Shown: positions 49,307-58,489, numbered from the stretch's first letter. The stretch: DNA of 64,000 nt from Tardiphaga robiniae (GCF_013359755.1 NZ_JABMCJ010000077.1:226354-290353), one strand, 5' to 3'. Program-made: numbers and translations. The notes: generated by a model from the sequence alone, not told the origin.

Positions 49307-49428
49307 CAGATAAGCAGAAGCAGCCCGCCGAGAAGGAGGTTGGAGCGCAGCGCAGCCGGAATCGCGTCGGAACCAGCGGCAACAGCCACTCCCCCGGAAA
49401 CTCCAACCATGTCGCTGCGAATCAGCAT
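49300..49428 (-). CDS. Leucine leader peptide upstream of leuA
   Basis: A 42-residue peptide with an AAGGTG ribosome binding site before its ATG at 49428. It ends SNLLLGGLLLLICP, with seven Leu codons in ten (CTC CTT CTC .. CTG CTT CTG CTT), and its stop codon sits at the foot of a hairpin 110 bases before leuA. This is the layout of a transcription attenuator: the ribosome stalls at Leu codons when charged tRNA-Leu is scarce. A start at 49410 is possible but has no ribosome binding site. Confidence 0.75.
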   Translation of the reverse strand: MLIRSDMVGVSGGVAVAAGSDAIPAALRSNLLLGGLLLLICP

Positions 49429-49693
49429 TGCCACACCTTCAGGCCCACATCCTCGGCCAAAACCAGTCTCAAGGAAAACCCTTGATGGTTCGTTGCCGAC
49501 GAGGGCCTGCGGTCGTTCTAGACGACAATTGCGGGAGGCTGCAACGGCTAAGAGGGTCAGGAATGCTGACCTAAATCCTCCTGGGAGAAGCTGAGGTGCG
49601 TGGCCGACTGGCCTAGCCAGAACATCGCCAACTGGACGTTTTCGCAGCAATCCTTTTGCCCTAAGACCGAACGGCAATTGCGAGGACAGGACG

Positions 49694-50587
49694 ATGACTT
49701 TCGCCAAGGGATTATCCGCTTTCCCGATCACGCCGATGAATACGAATGGCAGGGTCGATACGCCCGCGCTGCGGCGGCTGGTGGCACCGCTGGCGGCGGC
49801 CAAGGTCGATTCCATTGGCCTCCTGGGCAGCACCGGATCGTATCCGTTTCTCAGCCGTGATGAGCGCCGGCGCGCCACTGAAGCCGCCATTGCGGAGGTC
49901 AACGGCCGCGTCCCCGTGCTGGTCGGGATCGGCGCGCTGCGCACCGACGAGACGATCGAACTCGCCCGCGATGCCAAGGCGGCCGGCGCCGCCGCCGGCC
50001 TGCTGGCGCCGGTGTCCTACACACCGCTGACCGAGGATGAAGTGTTCGAGCACTTCAAGGTGGTTGCCGGCGAGAGCAAACTGCCGATCGTGATCTACGA
50101 CAATTTCGCCACCACGCATTTCAAGTTCACGCCCGACCTGGTCGGCCGAATCGCACGTATTCCCGGCGTCGTCGCCGTGAAAGGCACCTCCCCCGAAGCC
50201 AGCCTCGCGGCAGATCACCTGAAGCAGATGCGTGCCGCCGTGCCATCAGGCTTTTCGGTCGGCTATGCCGGGGACTGGAATTCCATGGAGACGCTGCTGG
50301 CCGGCGGCGACGCCTGGTATTGCGTGGCGGCGGGCCTGTTTCCAAAGAGTTGCCTGGCCATCACCCGCGCAGCGCAAGCCGGAAATGCCGACGAAGCGCG
50401 CCGCCTCAACGGCGCGATGCAGCCGCTGTGGGATCTGTTCAAGCAATTTTCCAGCCTGCGCGTGATGTATGCGGCTGCGGAGCAGATGGGGCTGACGGAT
50501 GCGAAGCCACCGCGCCCGGTGCTGCCATTGAATGACGCGGCGCAGGACAAGGTCGCCGCGGTGTTGAAGGAATTGAAGTTGAATTAA
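49694..50587 (+). CDS. Dihydrodipicolinate synthase/N-acetylneuraminate lyase family aldolase
   Basis: A 297-residue class I aldolase of the DapA family. GLLGSTGSYPFLS (residues 42-54) is the GTTGE-like motif that binds the keto acid, with Ser in place of Thr and Glu, so true DapA activity is doubtful. Tyr135 (IVIYDN) and Lys163 (VVAVKGTS) are the catalytic pair for Schiff base formation. The barrel continues to SLRVMYAAAEQMGL. The substrate is unknown: the family includes DapA, NanA and several sugar-acid lyases. It is monocistronic and divergent from leuA. Confidence 0.85.
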   Translation: MTFAKGLSAFPITPMNTNGRVDTPALRRLVAPLAAAKVDSIGLLGSTGSYPFLSRDERRRATEAAIAEVNGRVPVLVGIGALRTDETIELARDAKAAGAAAGLLAPVSYTPLTEDEVFEHFKVVAGESKLPIVIYDNFATTHFKFTPDLVGRIARIPGVVAVKGTSPEASLAADHLKQMRAAVPSGFSVGYAGDWNSMETLLAGGDAWYCVAAGLFPKSCLAITRAAQAGNADEARRLNGAMQPLWDLFKQFSSLRVMYAAAEQMGLTDAKPPRPVLPLNDAAQDKVAAVLKELKLN

Positions 50588-50603
50588 ACTAGCCCGCCGT
50601 AGC

Positions 50604-50727
50604 TGTCGTCCCCGCGAAGGCGGGGACCCATAGCCACGGTCGAACTAATCAAAACGGCAAAGTCGCAACGACAACGTACGAACGGCCTCTTCGGCGTGTA
50701 TGGATCCCCGCCTTCGCGGGGATGACA
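50604..50727. repeat. Palindromic REP-like element 1
   Basis: A 29-base arm, beginning TGTCGTCCCCGCGAAGGCGG (50604-50632), is inverted with two mismatches at 50699-50727. Each arm itself contains the hairpin CCCCGC-GAAG-GCGGGG. The same arms occur at 56006-56034 and 56097-56125. The inner sequence differs between the two copies. Confidence 0.8.
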
Positions 50728-50738
50728 GCCAGAAAATA

Positions 50739-51713
50739 TCACGTTTTCTTCGCCGCTTTCTTCTTGGCCACCTTCTTCTTCGCGACCTTCTTCACCACAG
50801 GCTTGCCTTCCCTTGGCGGCCCTTCTTTCTCCAGCGCCTCGCGGATCAGCGTAAAGTCCTTCTTCGCCTCGCCGTCCACGGTGGGGAAGTGCAGGTCCAG
50901 CTTCTCCAGCGCGTTGACGATGGCCGAGCCGATCACCACGCGTGAGAACCATTTGCGATCCGCCGGCACCACGTGCCATGGCGCTTCCTCGCAGGAGGTA
51001 CGCTTGATCAGGTCCTCATAGGCCTCCTGATACTTGTCCCACAACGCGCGCTCGGCGATATCGGCCGATGAGAACTTCCAGTTCTTCGCCGGCTGCTCGA
51101 GACGATCGAGGAAGCGCTCGCGCTGCTCTTCCTTGGAGACGTTGAGAAAGAATTTCAGCACCACGGTGCCGTTGCGCGCGAGATATTTCTCGAAGGCGGT
51201 GATGTCCTCGAAGCGCTCGCGCCAGATATCTTTTGTCACCAGCTCCGCCGGAATTTTCTGCTTGGCGAGAATCTCCGGATGCACACGGACGACAAGACAT
51301 TCCTCGTAATAAGAGCGATTGAAGATGCCGATACGTCCGCGCTGCGGCAGCGCTATGGTATGGCGCCACATGAAATCATGATCGAGCTCGTTCGACGACG
51401 GCGTCTTGAACGAATGCACCTCGCAGCCCTGCGGATTGATGCCGTCGAACACGCTCTCGATGGCGCTGTCCTTGCCGGCGGCGTCCATGCCCTGGAAGAT
51501 CAGCAGCAGCGACCAGCGATCCTGCGCATAGAGCTTCTCCTGCAGCTCCTGCAGCCGGCGACGGTTGGCCTCGATGATCTTCTTGCCGGTTTCCTTGTGC
51601 AGCCCGCCGCTGCCATTGGTGTCATGCGCCTTGAGGTGGAAAGCTTTCGAACCGTCGACCCGATACGGTTCGATATAGGACTTCAACGCGGACACAACTG
51701 GCTTGGCAGACAT
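50739..51713 (-). CDS. ppk2: Polyphosphate kinase 2 family protein
   Basis: A 324-residue kinase that uses polyphosphate to phosphorylate nucleotides (or the reverse). The start MSAKPVVSALKSYIEPYRVDGSKAF is the standard PPK2 beginning. Walker A is GMDAAGKDS (75-83), the lid/active-site segment FNRSYYEECLVVRVHPE follows at about 131-147, and PAKNWKFSSADIAERALWD precedes the C-terminal part. The last 20 residues are a Lys/Ala tail (KKVAKKKVAKKK), unusual and perhaps for binding polyphosphate. Class (ADP- or AMP-preferring) is not determinable here. The ATG at 51713 is preferred over one 11 codons upstream. Confidence 0.9.
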   Translation of the reverse strand: MSAKPVVSALKSYIEPYRVDGSKAFHLKAHDTNGSGGLHKETGKKIIEANRRRLQELQEKLYAQDRWSLLLIFQGMDAAGKDSAIESVFDGINPQGCEVHSFKTPSSNELDHDFMWRHTIALPQRGRIGIFNRSYYEECLVVRVHPEILAKQKIPAELVTKDIWRERFEDITAFEKYLARNGTVVLKFFLNVSKEEQRERFLDRLEQPAKNWKFSSADIAERALWDKYQEAYEDLIKRTSCEEAPWHVVPADRKWFSRVVIGSAIVNALEKLDLHFPTVDGEAKKDFTLIREALEKEGPPREGKPVVKKVAKKKVAKKKAAKKT

Positions 51714-51779
51714 GAGATCGGCAACTCCGGGACACGGGGATTGCAAGCGTAGCGCGCCGATCCCGGCAATACCAGCAGA

Positions 51780-52487
51780 TCACGCCGCTGGCGTCAGTTG
51801 CGCTGTCATAAACGCTGTCACAAACAGCGGCATCGTCGGGGTGAAGTCGGCTTCGCTGCGCACCAGATGAATTCCGCTCAGCTCAGGCGACGCCTGACCG
51901 GCAAGATTGGCTTCGATGGTGCTGCGCAGCGTCTCACCCGGCTGATCCGCATCGAGAAGACGCATCATCGCTACCGAGAAATCCGTCACGACGCATGACC
52001 AGGCAGCGTCGGCCCGGTAATCGGCTTCCGTCAGACCGAGCTCTTCCTCGACTTCACGCGTCACACTGCCCGCGATATCGACCACATCGCCGCGCAGGTC
52101 GTCCAGATCGGGCGTGCCCGCCGCAAAATAGATGCGTCCGGCATTGGATGTATGCTGCCCCATCTCGCCGAGCACGAAGGCGCCGTCGCTGGCACGCAGC
52201 GCGCCCATGCCAAATCCGTTGAACACATCCGGATCGGGACAGCGCCAATCCCGCCACGCCAGAAAGCTCGCAAAATCGGTCTCGAAATAGTCCGCGCGAA
52301 ACCGCTCGCCGGTGAACTGCGCATTGCGCGCCAGCAACACGCGCCCATTGAACAGTTGCGGCTTCTCGGCGCGCTTGCTTGCGAAGTGAGCGTCGATCTC
52401 CTCCCGCCGCTCACGCGCGAACGGCCACAGCCAATCGCTGCGTGTGAGGTCGAGTTGCGTGACGCGGTGAATGACCGGCGTCATCAT
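51780..52487 (-). CDS. Nudix-like hydrolase
   Basis: A 235-residue protein with a Nudix-like segment at about 128-150, ending TREVEEELGL, which matches the REUxEExGU half of the Nudix box; the conserved upstream Glu of the box is replaced (Val), so the motif is incomplete. The N-terminal half (LDLTRSDWLWPFARERREEIDAHF) is typical of a group of uncharacterised Nudix proteins. Substrates of the family are nucleoside diphosphate derivatives. Possible hydrolase of a modified nucleotide. The gene starts at a tandem ATGATG. Confidence 0.7.
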   Translation of the reverse strand: MMTPVIHRVTQLDLTRSDWLWPFARERREEIDAHFASKRAEKPQLFNGRVLLARNAQFTGERFRADYFETDFASFLAWRDWRCPDPDVFNGFGMGALRASDGAFVLGEMGQHTSNAGRIYFAAGTPDLDDLRGDVVDIAGSVTREVEEELGLTEADYRADAAWSCVVTDFSVAMMRLLDADQPGETLRSTIEANLAGQASPELSGIHLVRSEADFTPTMPLFVTAFMTAQLTPAA

Positions 52488-52496
52488 ACGCAGAAC

Positions 52497-53552
52497 CTAC
52501 TTCGCATTCGTCCCCGTCGTCTTTGCGAACTGCTCGACATATTTATTGGTGTAGGTCTTGCTGACGTCGATATTGGCCTTGGCCACCTCAGGCGAGCCTT
52601 CACTGAACACGGCGAGCACGGCAGCGGCGCCCTTCGGATCCATCAAGCCGGTCTCCGAATACATCGGGAGCGTGTTCTTGAGCGCGGCGAGATAGAGCTC
52701 CTTGTCCTTGCCGACAATGCCTTCGGGCATCTTCGCCATGATCTCTTCCGGCGTATGACTGTGGATCCATTTCAGCGTGTTCATGATCGCGTTGGTCAGA
52801 CCCTGCACTTCTTTCTCGTGTCCCTTGACCCAGGCCGTCGTCGAATACAGCGCGCCACCGGGATATTCGCCGGAGAACACCGCCAGCGTGTCCTTCTGTG
52901 TGCGGGTATCGCTGAGAATCGTGAGGTCTTTGTGGCTGCCCTGCAGCACGGTGACGGCAGGATCGAGCATCACCGCGGCTTCGATCTGCCCCTGCTCCAT
53001 CGCCGCCACCGCGGTCGCGCCGAGGCCGACGCCGATCACAGCAGTACCGGCCGGATCGAGACCGTTCTTCTTGAGCTGATACTTCAGGAAGAAGTCCGTC
53101 GACGAGCCCGGCGCGCTGACGCCGACTTTCTTGCCGGCGAGATCCTTGATCGACGTGATCTTGCCGGTGTGCTTCGGCGACACCACCAGCACGAGACCGG
53201 GATAGCGGTCATAGACCACGAAGCTCTGCAGCTCCTGCTTCTTGGCGGCGAGATTGACGCAATGATCGAAATAGCCGGAAACCACATCGGCGCTGCCGCC
53301 GAGCACGGCTTTCAACGCATCGGAGCCGCCCTTGAGATCGACCAGCTCGACGGCGAGACCCGCCTTCTCGTATTCGCCGAGCTGCTTGGCCAGCACGGTC
53401 GGCAGATAGCACAGGCACGCCCCGCCGCCGATGGCGATGGTCACGTTGGTTTGCGCTGCAGCGGGATGAACGAGAAACAGCGACAAAAGGCTCGCAAGGA
53501 AAAGACGTGTGGGGAATAAACGGCTCAAGCCGGTTTTTATGTTTGTTGTCAT
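52497..53552 (-). CDS. ABC transporter substrate-binding protein (nitrate/sulfonate/taurine type)
   Basis: A 351-residue protein; an ideal GGAGG site precedes the ATG at 53552. Signal peptide about 1-34 (LVHPAAAQ). The mature part has the features of the SsuA/NrtA/TauA family: VTIAIGGGACLCYLPTVLAKQLGEYEKAGL, VDLKGGSDALKAVLGGSADVV, and VGVSAPGSSTDFFLKYQL. The pair of Cys in CLCY is unusual. The permease and ATPase genes (54264-55882) lie just beyond the cupin gene on the same strand, so all three should form one importer. Ligand unknown. Confidence 0.85.
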   Translation of the reverse strand: MTTNIKTGLSRLFPTRLFLASLLSLFLVHPAAAQTNVTIAIGGGACLCYLPTVLAKQLGEYEKAGLAVELVDLKGGSDALKAVLGGSADVVSGYFDHCVNLAAKKQELQSFVVYDRYPGLVLVVSPKHTGKITSIKDLAGKKVGVSAPGSSTDFFLKYQLKKNGLDPAGTAVIGVGLGATAVAAMEQGQIEAAVMLDPAVTVLQGSHKDLTILSDTRTQKDTLAVFSGEYPGGALYSTTAWVKGHEKEVQGLTNAIMNTLKWIHSHTPEEIMAKMPEGIVGKDKELYLAALKNTLPMYSETGLMDPKGAAAVLAVFSEGSPEVAKANIDVSKTYTNKYVEQFAKTTGTNAK

Positions 53553-53682
53553 TGTTTCCTCCGCTGCTATCAGGCGCGGAGGATAGAGGAGCCTCCGCCG
53601 GTTGGAAAGCCGGCACTGGTCAACCCACGTCCCGCGACATAGCATCCGCGCGGCAAATCATTGTCATCCAGGGGGAACGTTC

Positions 53683-54144
53683 ATGAAGCGCATCACTGCG
53701 ACACTCTCGATCACCGCAGCCTTCGCCGCCGGTTGTCTCATCACGCATCTCGTGCCCGAGGGCATCACGCCGGCACATGCCGCGGAAAACATCACCGCGC
53801 AGGTCATCCACGTTCCCGAACTCGTCGGCGACGCACTCGGCCCGGCCTCACCCACCGGCTTCCGCTCCAAGATGTTCATGCAGGCCGACGGCGCGACCAT
53901 CTCGGTGCAGGACGGCAATGTGGTGAAGCACATGCATCCCAACACCAACGAGATCCAGTACATCCTCGAAGGCACCGGCACTGTGTGGCTCGGCGACAAG
54001 GAAGTTCAGGTCAAGGCCGGCGACCTCATCATCATCCCGAAGGGCACGCCCCATGGCGGCACCAAGCCCGACGGCAAGCCGTTCCGCGCCATCGCCATCA
54101 AGACCCCGCCGCAGGCGCCGGACGACACCAAGCCGCTGCCGTAA
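53683..54144 (+). CDS. Exported small cupin protein
   Basis: A 153-residue protein. Signal peptide about 1-33 (AFAAGCLITHLVPEGITPAHAA), with a possible alternative cut. The mature domain is a cupin: VKHMHPNTNEIQYILEGTGTVWLGDKEV and AGDLIIIPKGTPHGG match the two cupin motifs, with His/Glu residues for a metal. A GGGGGA site precedes the ATG. It is transcribed divergently from the binding protein gene and stands between it and the permease genes. It may process or sense the imported compound in the periplasm, but there is no direct evidence. Confidence 0.8.
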   Translation: MKRITATLSITAAFAAGCLITHLVPEGITPAHAAENITAQVIHVPELVGDALGPASPTGFRSKMFMQADGATISVQDGNVVKHMHPNTNEIQYILEGTGTVWLGDKEVQVKAGDLIIIPKGTPHGGTKPDGKPFRAIAIKTPPQAPDDTKPLP

Positions 54145-54263
54145 GCCACGGGCTCTGCTTAACCTCGCCCCGCTTGCGGGGAGAGGTCGGATCACAAGCG
54201 ACAGCGTGTGATCCGGGTGAGGGGGAGCCAGTGTTTCACTCGCTAGCTCCCCCCTCACCCGTC

Positions 54264-55052
54264 TCAGCTCCGCCCTTCGCTCGCCACCGGCTTCCACACC
54301 AGCAACCGCTTCTCGACCATCGTCACGAGAATATCGATCGCGATTACGAAGGCCGACAGCACGAACATCCCTGCAAAGACGCCGGCGACGTCGAACGTGC
54401 CTTCCGCCTGCTGGATGACGTAACCGAGCCCGGCCGCCGATCCCAGATATTCGCCGACCACGGCGCCGACGACGGCAAAGCCCACCGCGGTGTGCAGCGA
54501 CGAGAACATCCATGACAGAGCCGATGGCCAGAACACATGGCGCATCAGCTGCCGCTCGCTCATGCCCAGCATGCGACCATTGGCGAGCACTGTCGGTGAG
54601 ACTTCCTTGACGCCCTGATAGACGTTGAAGAACACGATGAAGAACACCAGCGTGACGCCGAGCGCCACTTTCGACCAGATGCCGAGCCCGAGCCACAGCG
54701 CGAAGATCGGCGCCAGCACCACGCGCGGCAGCGCATTGGCCATCTTCACATAGGGATCGAAGATCGCGGCGAGGCGCGGCTGACGCGCGAACCAGAAGCC
54801 GATCAGCACGCCCAGTGTCGAGCCGATCACGAAGGCCAGCACGGATTCCAGCAGTGTGATGCCGAGATGCTTCCAGATAATGCCACTGGCAAACCAGCTA
54901 TAGATCTGGCTGCCGACATCCCAGGGGTTAGAGAAGAAGAACGGCGGCAGCAGGATGCGGCCGAACACCGGCACGGTGGTGAGCAGGTGCCACAGCCCGA
55001 TGACGACCACGGCGACGAGTACCTGACACAGCAGCAATACAGGACGCGTCAT
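54264..55052 (-). CDS. ABC transporter permease (SsuC/TauC-like)
   Basis: A 262-residue inner-membrane protein with six hydrophobic helices. Start MTRPVLLLCQVLVAVVVIGLWHLL; the ATG overlaps the ATPase stop (ATGA), so longer upstream frames are rejected. The cytoplasmic EAA loop is recognisable (VANGRMLGMSERQLMRHVFWPSALSWMFSSLH). NALPRVVLAPIFALWLGLGIWSKV is typical of the family. It forms the membrane channel with the ATPase at 55049-55882. The substrate class agrees with the binding protein at 52497-53552. Confidence 0.9.
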   Translation of the reverse strand: MTRPVLLLCQVLVAVVVIGLWHLLTTVPVFGRILLPPFFFSNPWDVGSQIYSWFASGIIWKHLGITLLESVLAFVIGSTLGVLIGFWFARQPRLAAIFDPYVKMANALPRVVLAPIFALWLGLGIWSKVALGVTLVFFIVFFNVYQGVKEVSPTVLANGRMLGMSERQLMRHVFWPSALSWMFSSLHTAVGFAVVGAVVGEYLGSAAGLGYVIQQAEGTFDVAGVFAGMFVLSAFVIAIDILVTMVEKRLLVWKPVASEGRS

Positions 55053-55882
55053 GACGCGGCTCCCATACCAGCGGACTGCGCATAGCCCTTCATCACTTCG
55101 TCCTTCAGCACGCTCCAGATCTCGCGGTGAAGCGCGTGAAATTCCTTGTCGAGCCGCACTTCGAAAATATCGCGCGGCCGCGGCAACGGCACTTTCCAGT
55201 CGCCGATGATGCGCGAGCCAGGCCCCGCCGACATGATGACGACACGGTCGGCCAGCGCGATTGCCTCTTCGAGATCGTGCGTGACGAACAGCACCGCTTT
55301 GCGATCCCTGCTCCACAAATCCAGCAGCAGGTTGCCCATCACCTGCCGGGTCTGTGCGTCAAGCGGCCCGAACGGCTCATCCATCAGCAGGATTTTCGGA
55401 TTACGGATCAGCACCTGCGCAAGACCGACGCGCTTGCGCTGGCCGCCCGACAGCATATGCGGATAGCGCCCAGCGAAGGCGCCGAGACCCACCGAGGTCA
55501 ACCAGTCCTGCGCCCGCGCCAGCGCCGCGTCGCGCGCTATGCCCGCGATCTCCAGCCCAATGGCAACATTATCGAGCGCGGTCTTCCAGGGAAACAGCGC
55601 GTCGGCCTGAAACAGGTAGCCCGCCTGCGCGTTCAGTCCGCCCAGCGGCTGACCGAAGATCCGGACCGCACCGGAGGCTGGCGCCAGCAGCCCGGCAGCG
55701 ACATTGAGCAGTGTAGATTTGCCACAGCCGGTCGGCCCGACGATGGCAACGAACTCGCCATCCGCGACCCGGAGTGTCGCCTTCTCCACCGCCGTATAGA
55801 TGCGATTATCGGCAATACCGAACGCCACTGTCGCGTCATCAAGCGCCACCGCCATCGATGCCGCGGCCCCACCTGCCTGCAC
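55049..55882 (-). CDS. ABC transporter ATPase (SsuB/TauB-like)
   Basis: A 277-residue ABC ATPase. Walker A GPTGCGKST (about 49-57), Q-loop region, signature LSGGQRKRVGLAQ (about 144), Walker B ILLMDEPFGPLD and the H-loop FVTHDLEEA. Residues after 215 are the short C-terminal region. A GTG start at 55882 with a GGGGA site is used; an ATG at 55855 is an alternative. It energises the importer with the permease encoded downstream (overlap ATGA). It is separated from the REP-like repeat by a 120-bp gap. Confidence 0.9.
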   Translation of the reverse strand: MQAGGAAASMAVALDDATVAFGIADNRIYTAVEKATLRVADGEFVAIVGPTGCGKSTLLNVAAGLLAPASGAVRIFGQPLGGLNAQAGYLFQADALFPWKTALDNVAIGLEIAGIARDAALARAQDWLTSVGLGAFAGRYPHMLSGGQRKRVGLAQVLIRNPKILLMDEPFGPLDAQTRQVMGNLLLDLWSRDRKAVLFVTHDLEEAIALADRVVIMSAGPGSRIIGDWKVPLPRPRDIFEVRLDKEFHALHREIWSVLKDEVMKGYAQSAGMGAAS

Positions 55883-56005
55883 GCGCGTTCCCCAGAGTGT
55901 TTTTGTTCCGGGACTGGCTTAGCGCCGCAGGGCTGGGAATTCAACGTCTGGGGCGGGTTGGTGATGCAGATGCTGCATGATAGCTTTCATCGGCGCCCCA
56001 TCATT

Positions 56006-56125
56006 TGTCGTCCCCGCGAAGGCGGGGACCCATAGCCTCAGGAGACCTAAGTTTGCGCTGTGGGATCGACCGGGCCTTGCCTTCTTCTCTGGAGGTTATG
56101 GATCCCCGCCTTCGCGGGGATGACA
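56006..56125. repeat. Palindromic REP-like element 2
   Basis: Arms at 56006-56034 and 56097-56125 match those of the element at 50604-50727; the inner 62 bases do not. It lies between two divergent ABC operons, upstream of the ATPase gene at 56133. Confidence 0.8.
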
Positions 56126-56132
56126 ATTAAGT

Positions 56133-56936
56133 ATGACGCAGCCCCTCATCCGCTTCTCCCATGTCAGCAAGAGCTTCGACGGCGAGGCCATCAAAGCCGT
56201 CGATGACGTTTCGCTCGCTGTCGCGGAGGGTGAGTTCCTCGCGGTGGTCGGCGGCTCCGGCTCTGGCAAGACCACGCTGATGCGGCTGGCCAACCGGTTG
56301 ATCGCGCCGGACGCGGGACACATCACCATCGCCGGCGAGGACGTGGCGCAGGTTGATCCCATCGAACTGCGCCGGCGCATCGGCTATGTGTTCCAGAGCG
56401 GCGGGTTGTTTCCGCATATGAGCATCAAAGACAATATCGGCATCACGCCCAAGTTGCTTGGCACCCCCCCTAAGGAGATCGCCGGGCGCGTCGATGAATT
56501 GCTCGATCTCGTGCGCCTCGACCGCACACAGCATCGCGACCGCTTCCCGCACGAACTCTCCGGCGGCCAGCGCCAGCGCGTCGGCGTTGCACGCGCCCTC
56601 GCCGCAAAACCACGCATCGTGCTGATGGATGAACCGTTCGGCGCGCTCGATCCGCTGACCCGCGATGCGCTGGGCGACGACTACCGCGCGCTGCATCACA
56701 AGCTCGGCCTCACCACCATCATGATCACCCACGACATGACGGAAGCGATCCTGCTCGCCGATCGTGTTGCGGTGATGCGCTCAGGCAAACTGCTCGCGGA
56801 AGGCACGCCCACTCAGTTATCCGAAAGCACCGATCCCTATGTCGGTGAGTTGCTGGGCACACCGCGCCGGCAAGCGGAACGACTTCAGATGCTGCTGCCG
56901 AAGGATGGCGCGGCGCCCCAAGGCGGCGCGACATGA
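56133..56936 (+). CDS. Osmoprotectant-type ABC transporter ATPase
   Basis: A 267-residue ATPase of the betaine/carnitine/choline (OpuCA/ProV-like) class. Walker A GGSGSGKTT, signature LSGGQRQRVGVARAL, Walker B IVLMDEPFGALDPLTRD and H-loop MITHDMTEA. A C-terminal extension of CBS domains, present in OpuCA, is absent. The permease-binding fusion follows with a four-base overlap. The pair would import a compatible solute or related quaternary amine. Confidence 0.9.
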   Translation: MTQPLIRFSHVSKSFDGEAIKAVDDVSLAVAEGEFLAVVGGSGSGKTTLMRLANRLIAPDAGHITIAGEDVAQVDPIELRRRIGYVFQSGGLFPHMSIKDNIGITPKLLGTPPKEIAGRVDELLDLVRLDRTQHRDRFPHELSGGQRQRVGVARALAAKPRIVLMDEPFGALDPLTRDALGDDYRALHHKLGLTTIMITHDMTEAILLADRVAVMRSGKLLAEGTPTQLSESTDPYVGELLGTPRRQAERLQMLLPKDGAAPQGGAT

Positions 56937-58489
56937 GCCTGTTCACCGATCCGCGCTGGAGCGACGCGCTCGGGCATCTGCCGGATTATCTCGGCAGCCA
57001 CGTGCGCGTCAGTCTCGCCGCGCTGGCGCTTGGCCTCGTCATCAGCCTGCCGCTGGCCATCATCGCGCGGCACCGGCCGGTGATGCGCAGCGCGCTGCTC
57101 GGTGTGGCCAGCATCGTGCAGACAGTGCCGGGCCTGGCACTGCTGGCTTTGTTCTATCCCCTATTGCTCGCGCTTGCGGCGCTGTCGCTGCAATATCTCG
57201 GCGTCAGCTTCTCGGCCTTCGGATTCCTGCCGGCCGTGCTGGCGTTGGCCCTGTATTCGATGCTGCCGGTGCTGCGCAACACCATCACCGGATTGAACGG
57301 CGTCGATCCCGCATTGACCGAGGCCGCGCAAGGCGTCGGCATGACGCCGCGGCAATCGCTCGCCATGGTCGAACTGCCGCTGGCATTGCCCGTCATCATG
57401 GCCGGCATCCGCACCTCCGCGGTGTGGGTCATCGGCACCGCGACGCTGTCGACGCCGATCGGCCAGACCTCACTCGGCAACTACATCTTCGCGGGACTGC
57501 AGACGCAGAACTGGGTGCTGGTGATCTTCGGCTGCGTCGCCGCGGCAATTCTTGCGCTGGCAGTCGATCAATTGCTGGCGCTGATCGAAACGGGCATCCG
57601 CCTGCGCAGCCGCATCCACACGACCATCGGTGCGCTCGGTATCGCGGCGCTGGTGATCGTCACACTCGCACCGTCATTCGCCCGTTCCGGCACGCGCATC
57701 GTGGTCGGCGCCAAGACCTTCACCGAACAATATGTGCTGGCCGCGCTGATGTCGCAGCGTCTGCAGGCGGCCAGCCTGCCCGCCACGACGCGGCAGGGTC
57801 TCGGCTCCAGCGTGATCTACGATGCACTGACCTCCGGCGATATCGACGTCTATATCGATTATTCCGGAACGCTCTGGGCCAACCAGTTTCACCGCAGCGA
57901 GATCCTGCCTCGCGAACAACTACTCACCGAGCTGAAGACGGCGCTTGCCAAGCAGGGCATCACGCTATTCGGCGAGCTCGGTTTCGCCAATGCCTATGCG
58001 CTGGTGATGCCGCGCATGAAGGCCCAAGCGCTGGGCATCAGGACCGCCACCGATCTCGCGGCGCTGAGCGGCAATATGACCATCGCCGGCGATTACGAAT
58101 TCTTTTCGCGGCCGGAATGGGCGGGGCTGAAGGCAGCCTACGGCCTGTCATTCAAGACCCAGCGCACCATGCAGCCGGATTTCATGTATGCCGCCGTCGC
58201 CTCCGGCGAGGTCGATGTCATCGCCGGCTACACCAGCGATGGGCTGATCGCGAAATACGATCTCATGGTGCTGGATGATCCCAAACACGCGATCCCGCCC
58301 TATGACGCGATCATGCTGCTGGCGCCGAAACGCGCGGATGACGAGAGGCTACGCAGTGCGTTGCAGCCGCTGCTCGGCAAGATCGATCTGCCGCTGATGC
58401 GCGAAGCTAATCTCCGCGCCGCAGGGAATGATGCGACGAGCTCGCCGGAGAGTGTGGCCTGGTGGATGTGGGACAGGATGAAAAAGTAG
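56933..58489 (+). CDS. Osmoprotectant ABC transporter permease fused to substrate-binding domain
   Basis: A 518-residue fusion. Residues about 20-235 form a permease of the OpuCB/ProW class with several hydrophobic helices and the EAA-like loop EAAQGVGMTPRQSLAMVELPLALPVI. Residues about 255-510 form an OpuCC-type binding domain starting RIVVGAKTFTEQYVLAALM, with ATTRQGLGSSVIYDALTSGDIDVYIDYSGTLW and the later YGLSFKTQRTMQPDFMYAAV. Such fusions tether the periplasmic receptor to its own channel. The stop codon lies within the arm of a REP-like repeat. Ligand probably glycine betaine, choline or similar. Confidence 0.9.
   Translation: MSLFTDPRWSDALGHLPDYLGSHVRVSLAALALGLVISLPLAIIARHRPVMRSALLGVASIVQTVPGLALLALFYPLLLALAALSLQYLGVSFSAFGFLPAVLALALYSMLPVLRNTITGLNGVDPALTEAAQGVGMTPRQSLAMVELPLALPVIMAGIRTSAVWVIGTATLSTPIGQTSLGNYIFAGLQTQNWVLVIFGCVAAAILALAVDQLLALIETGIRLRSRIHTTIGALGIAALVIVTLAPSFARSGTRIVVGAKTFTEQYVLAALMSQRLQAASLPATTRQGLGSSVIYDALTSGDIDVYIDYSGTLWANQFHRSEILPREQLLTELKTALAKQGITLFGELGFANAYALVMPRMKAQALGIRTATDLAALSGNMTIAGDYEFFSRPEWAGLKAAYGLSFKTQRTMQPDFMYAAVASGEVDVIAGYTSDGLIAKYDLMVLDDPKHAIPPYDAIMLLAPKRADDERLRSALQPLLGKIDLPLMREANLRAAGNDATSSPESVAWWMWDRMKK

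Noticed and set aside
54145..54263. Palindromic GC-rich stretch after the cupin gene
   Set aside because: Resembles a common genomic filler repeat, but I could not define clean arms, so it is not listed as a repeat.
56839..58278. 479-residue frame in the fused permease gene
   Set aside because: Out of frame with the clear OpuCB/OpuCC domains; Arg/His-rich shadow.
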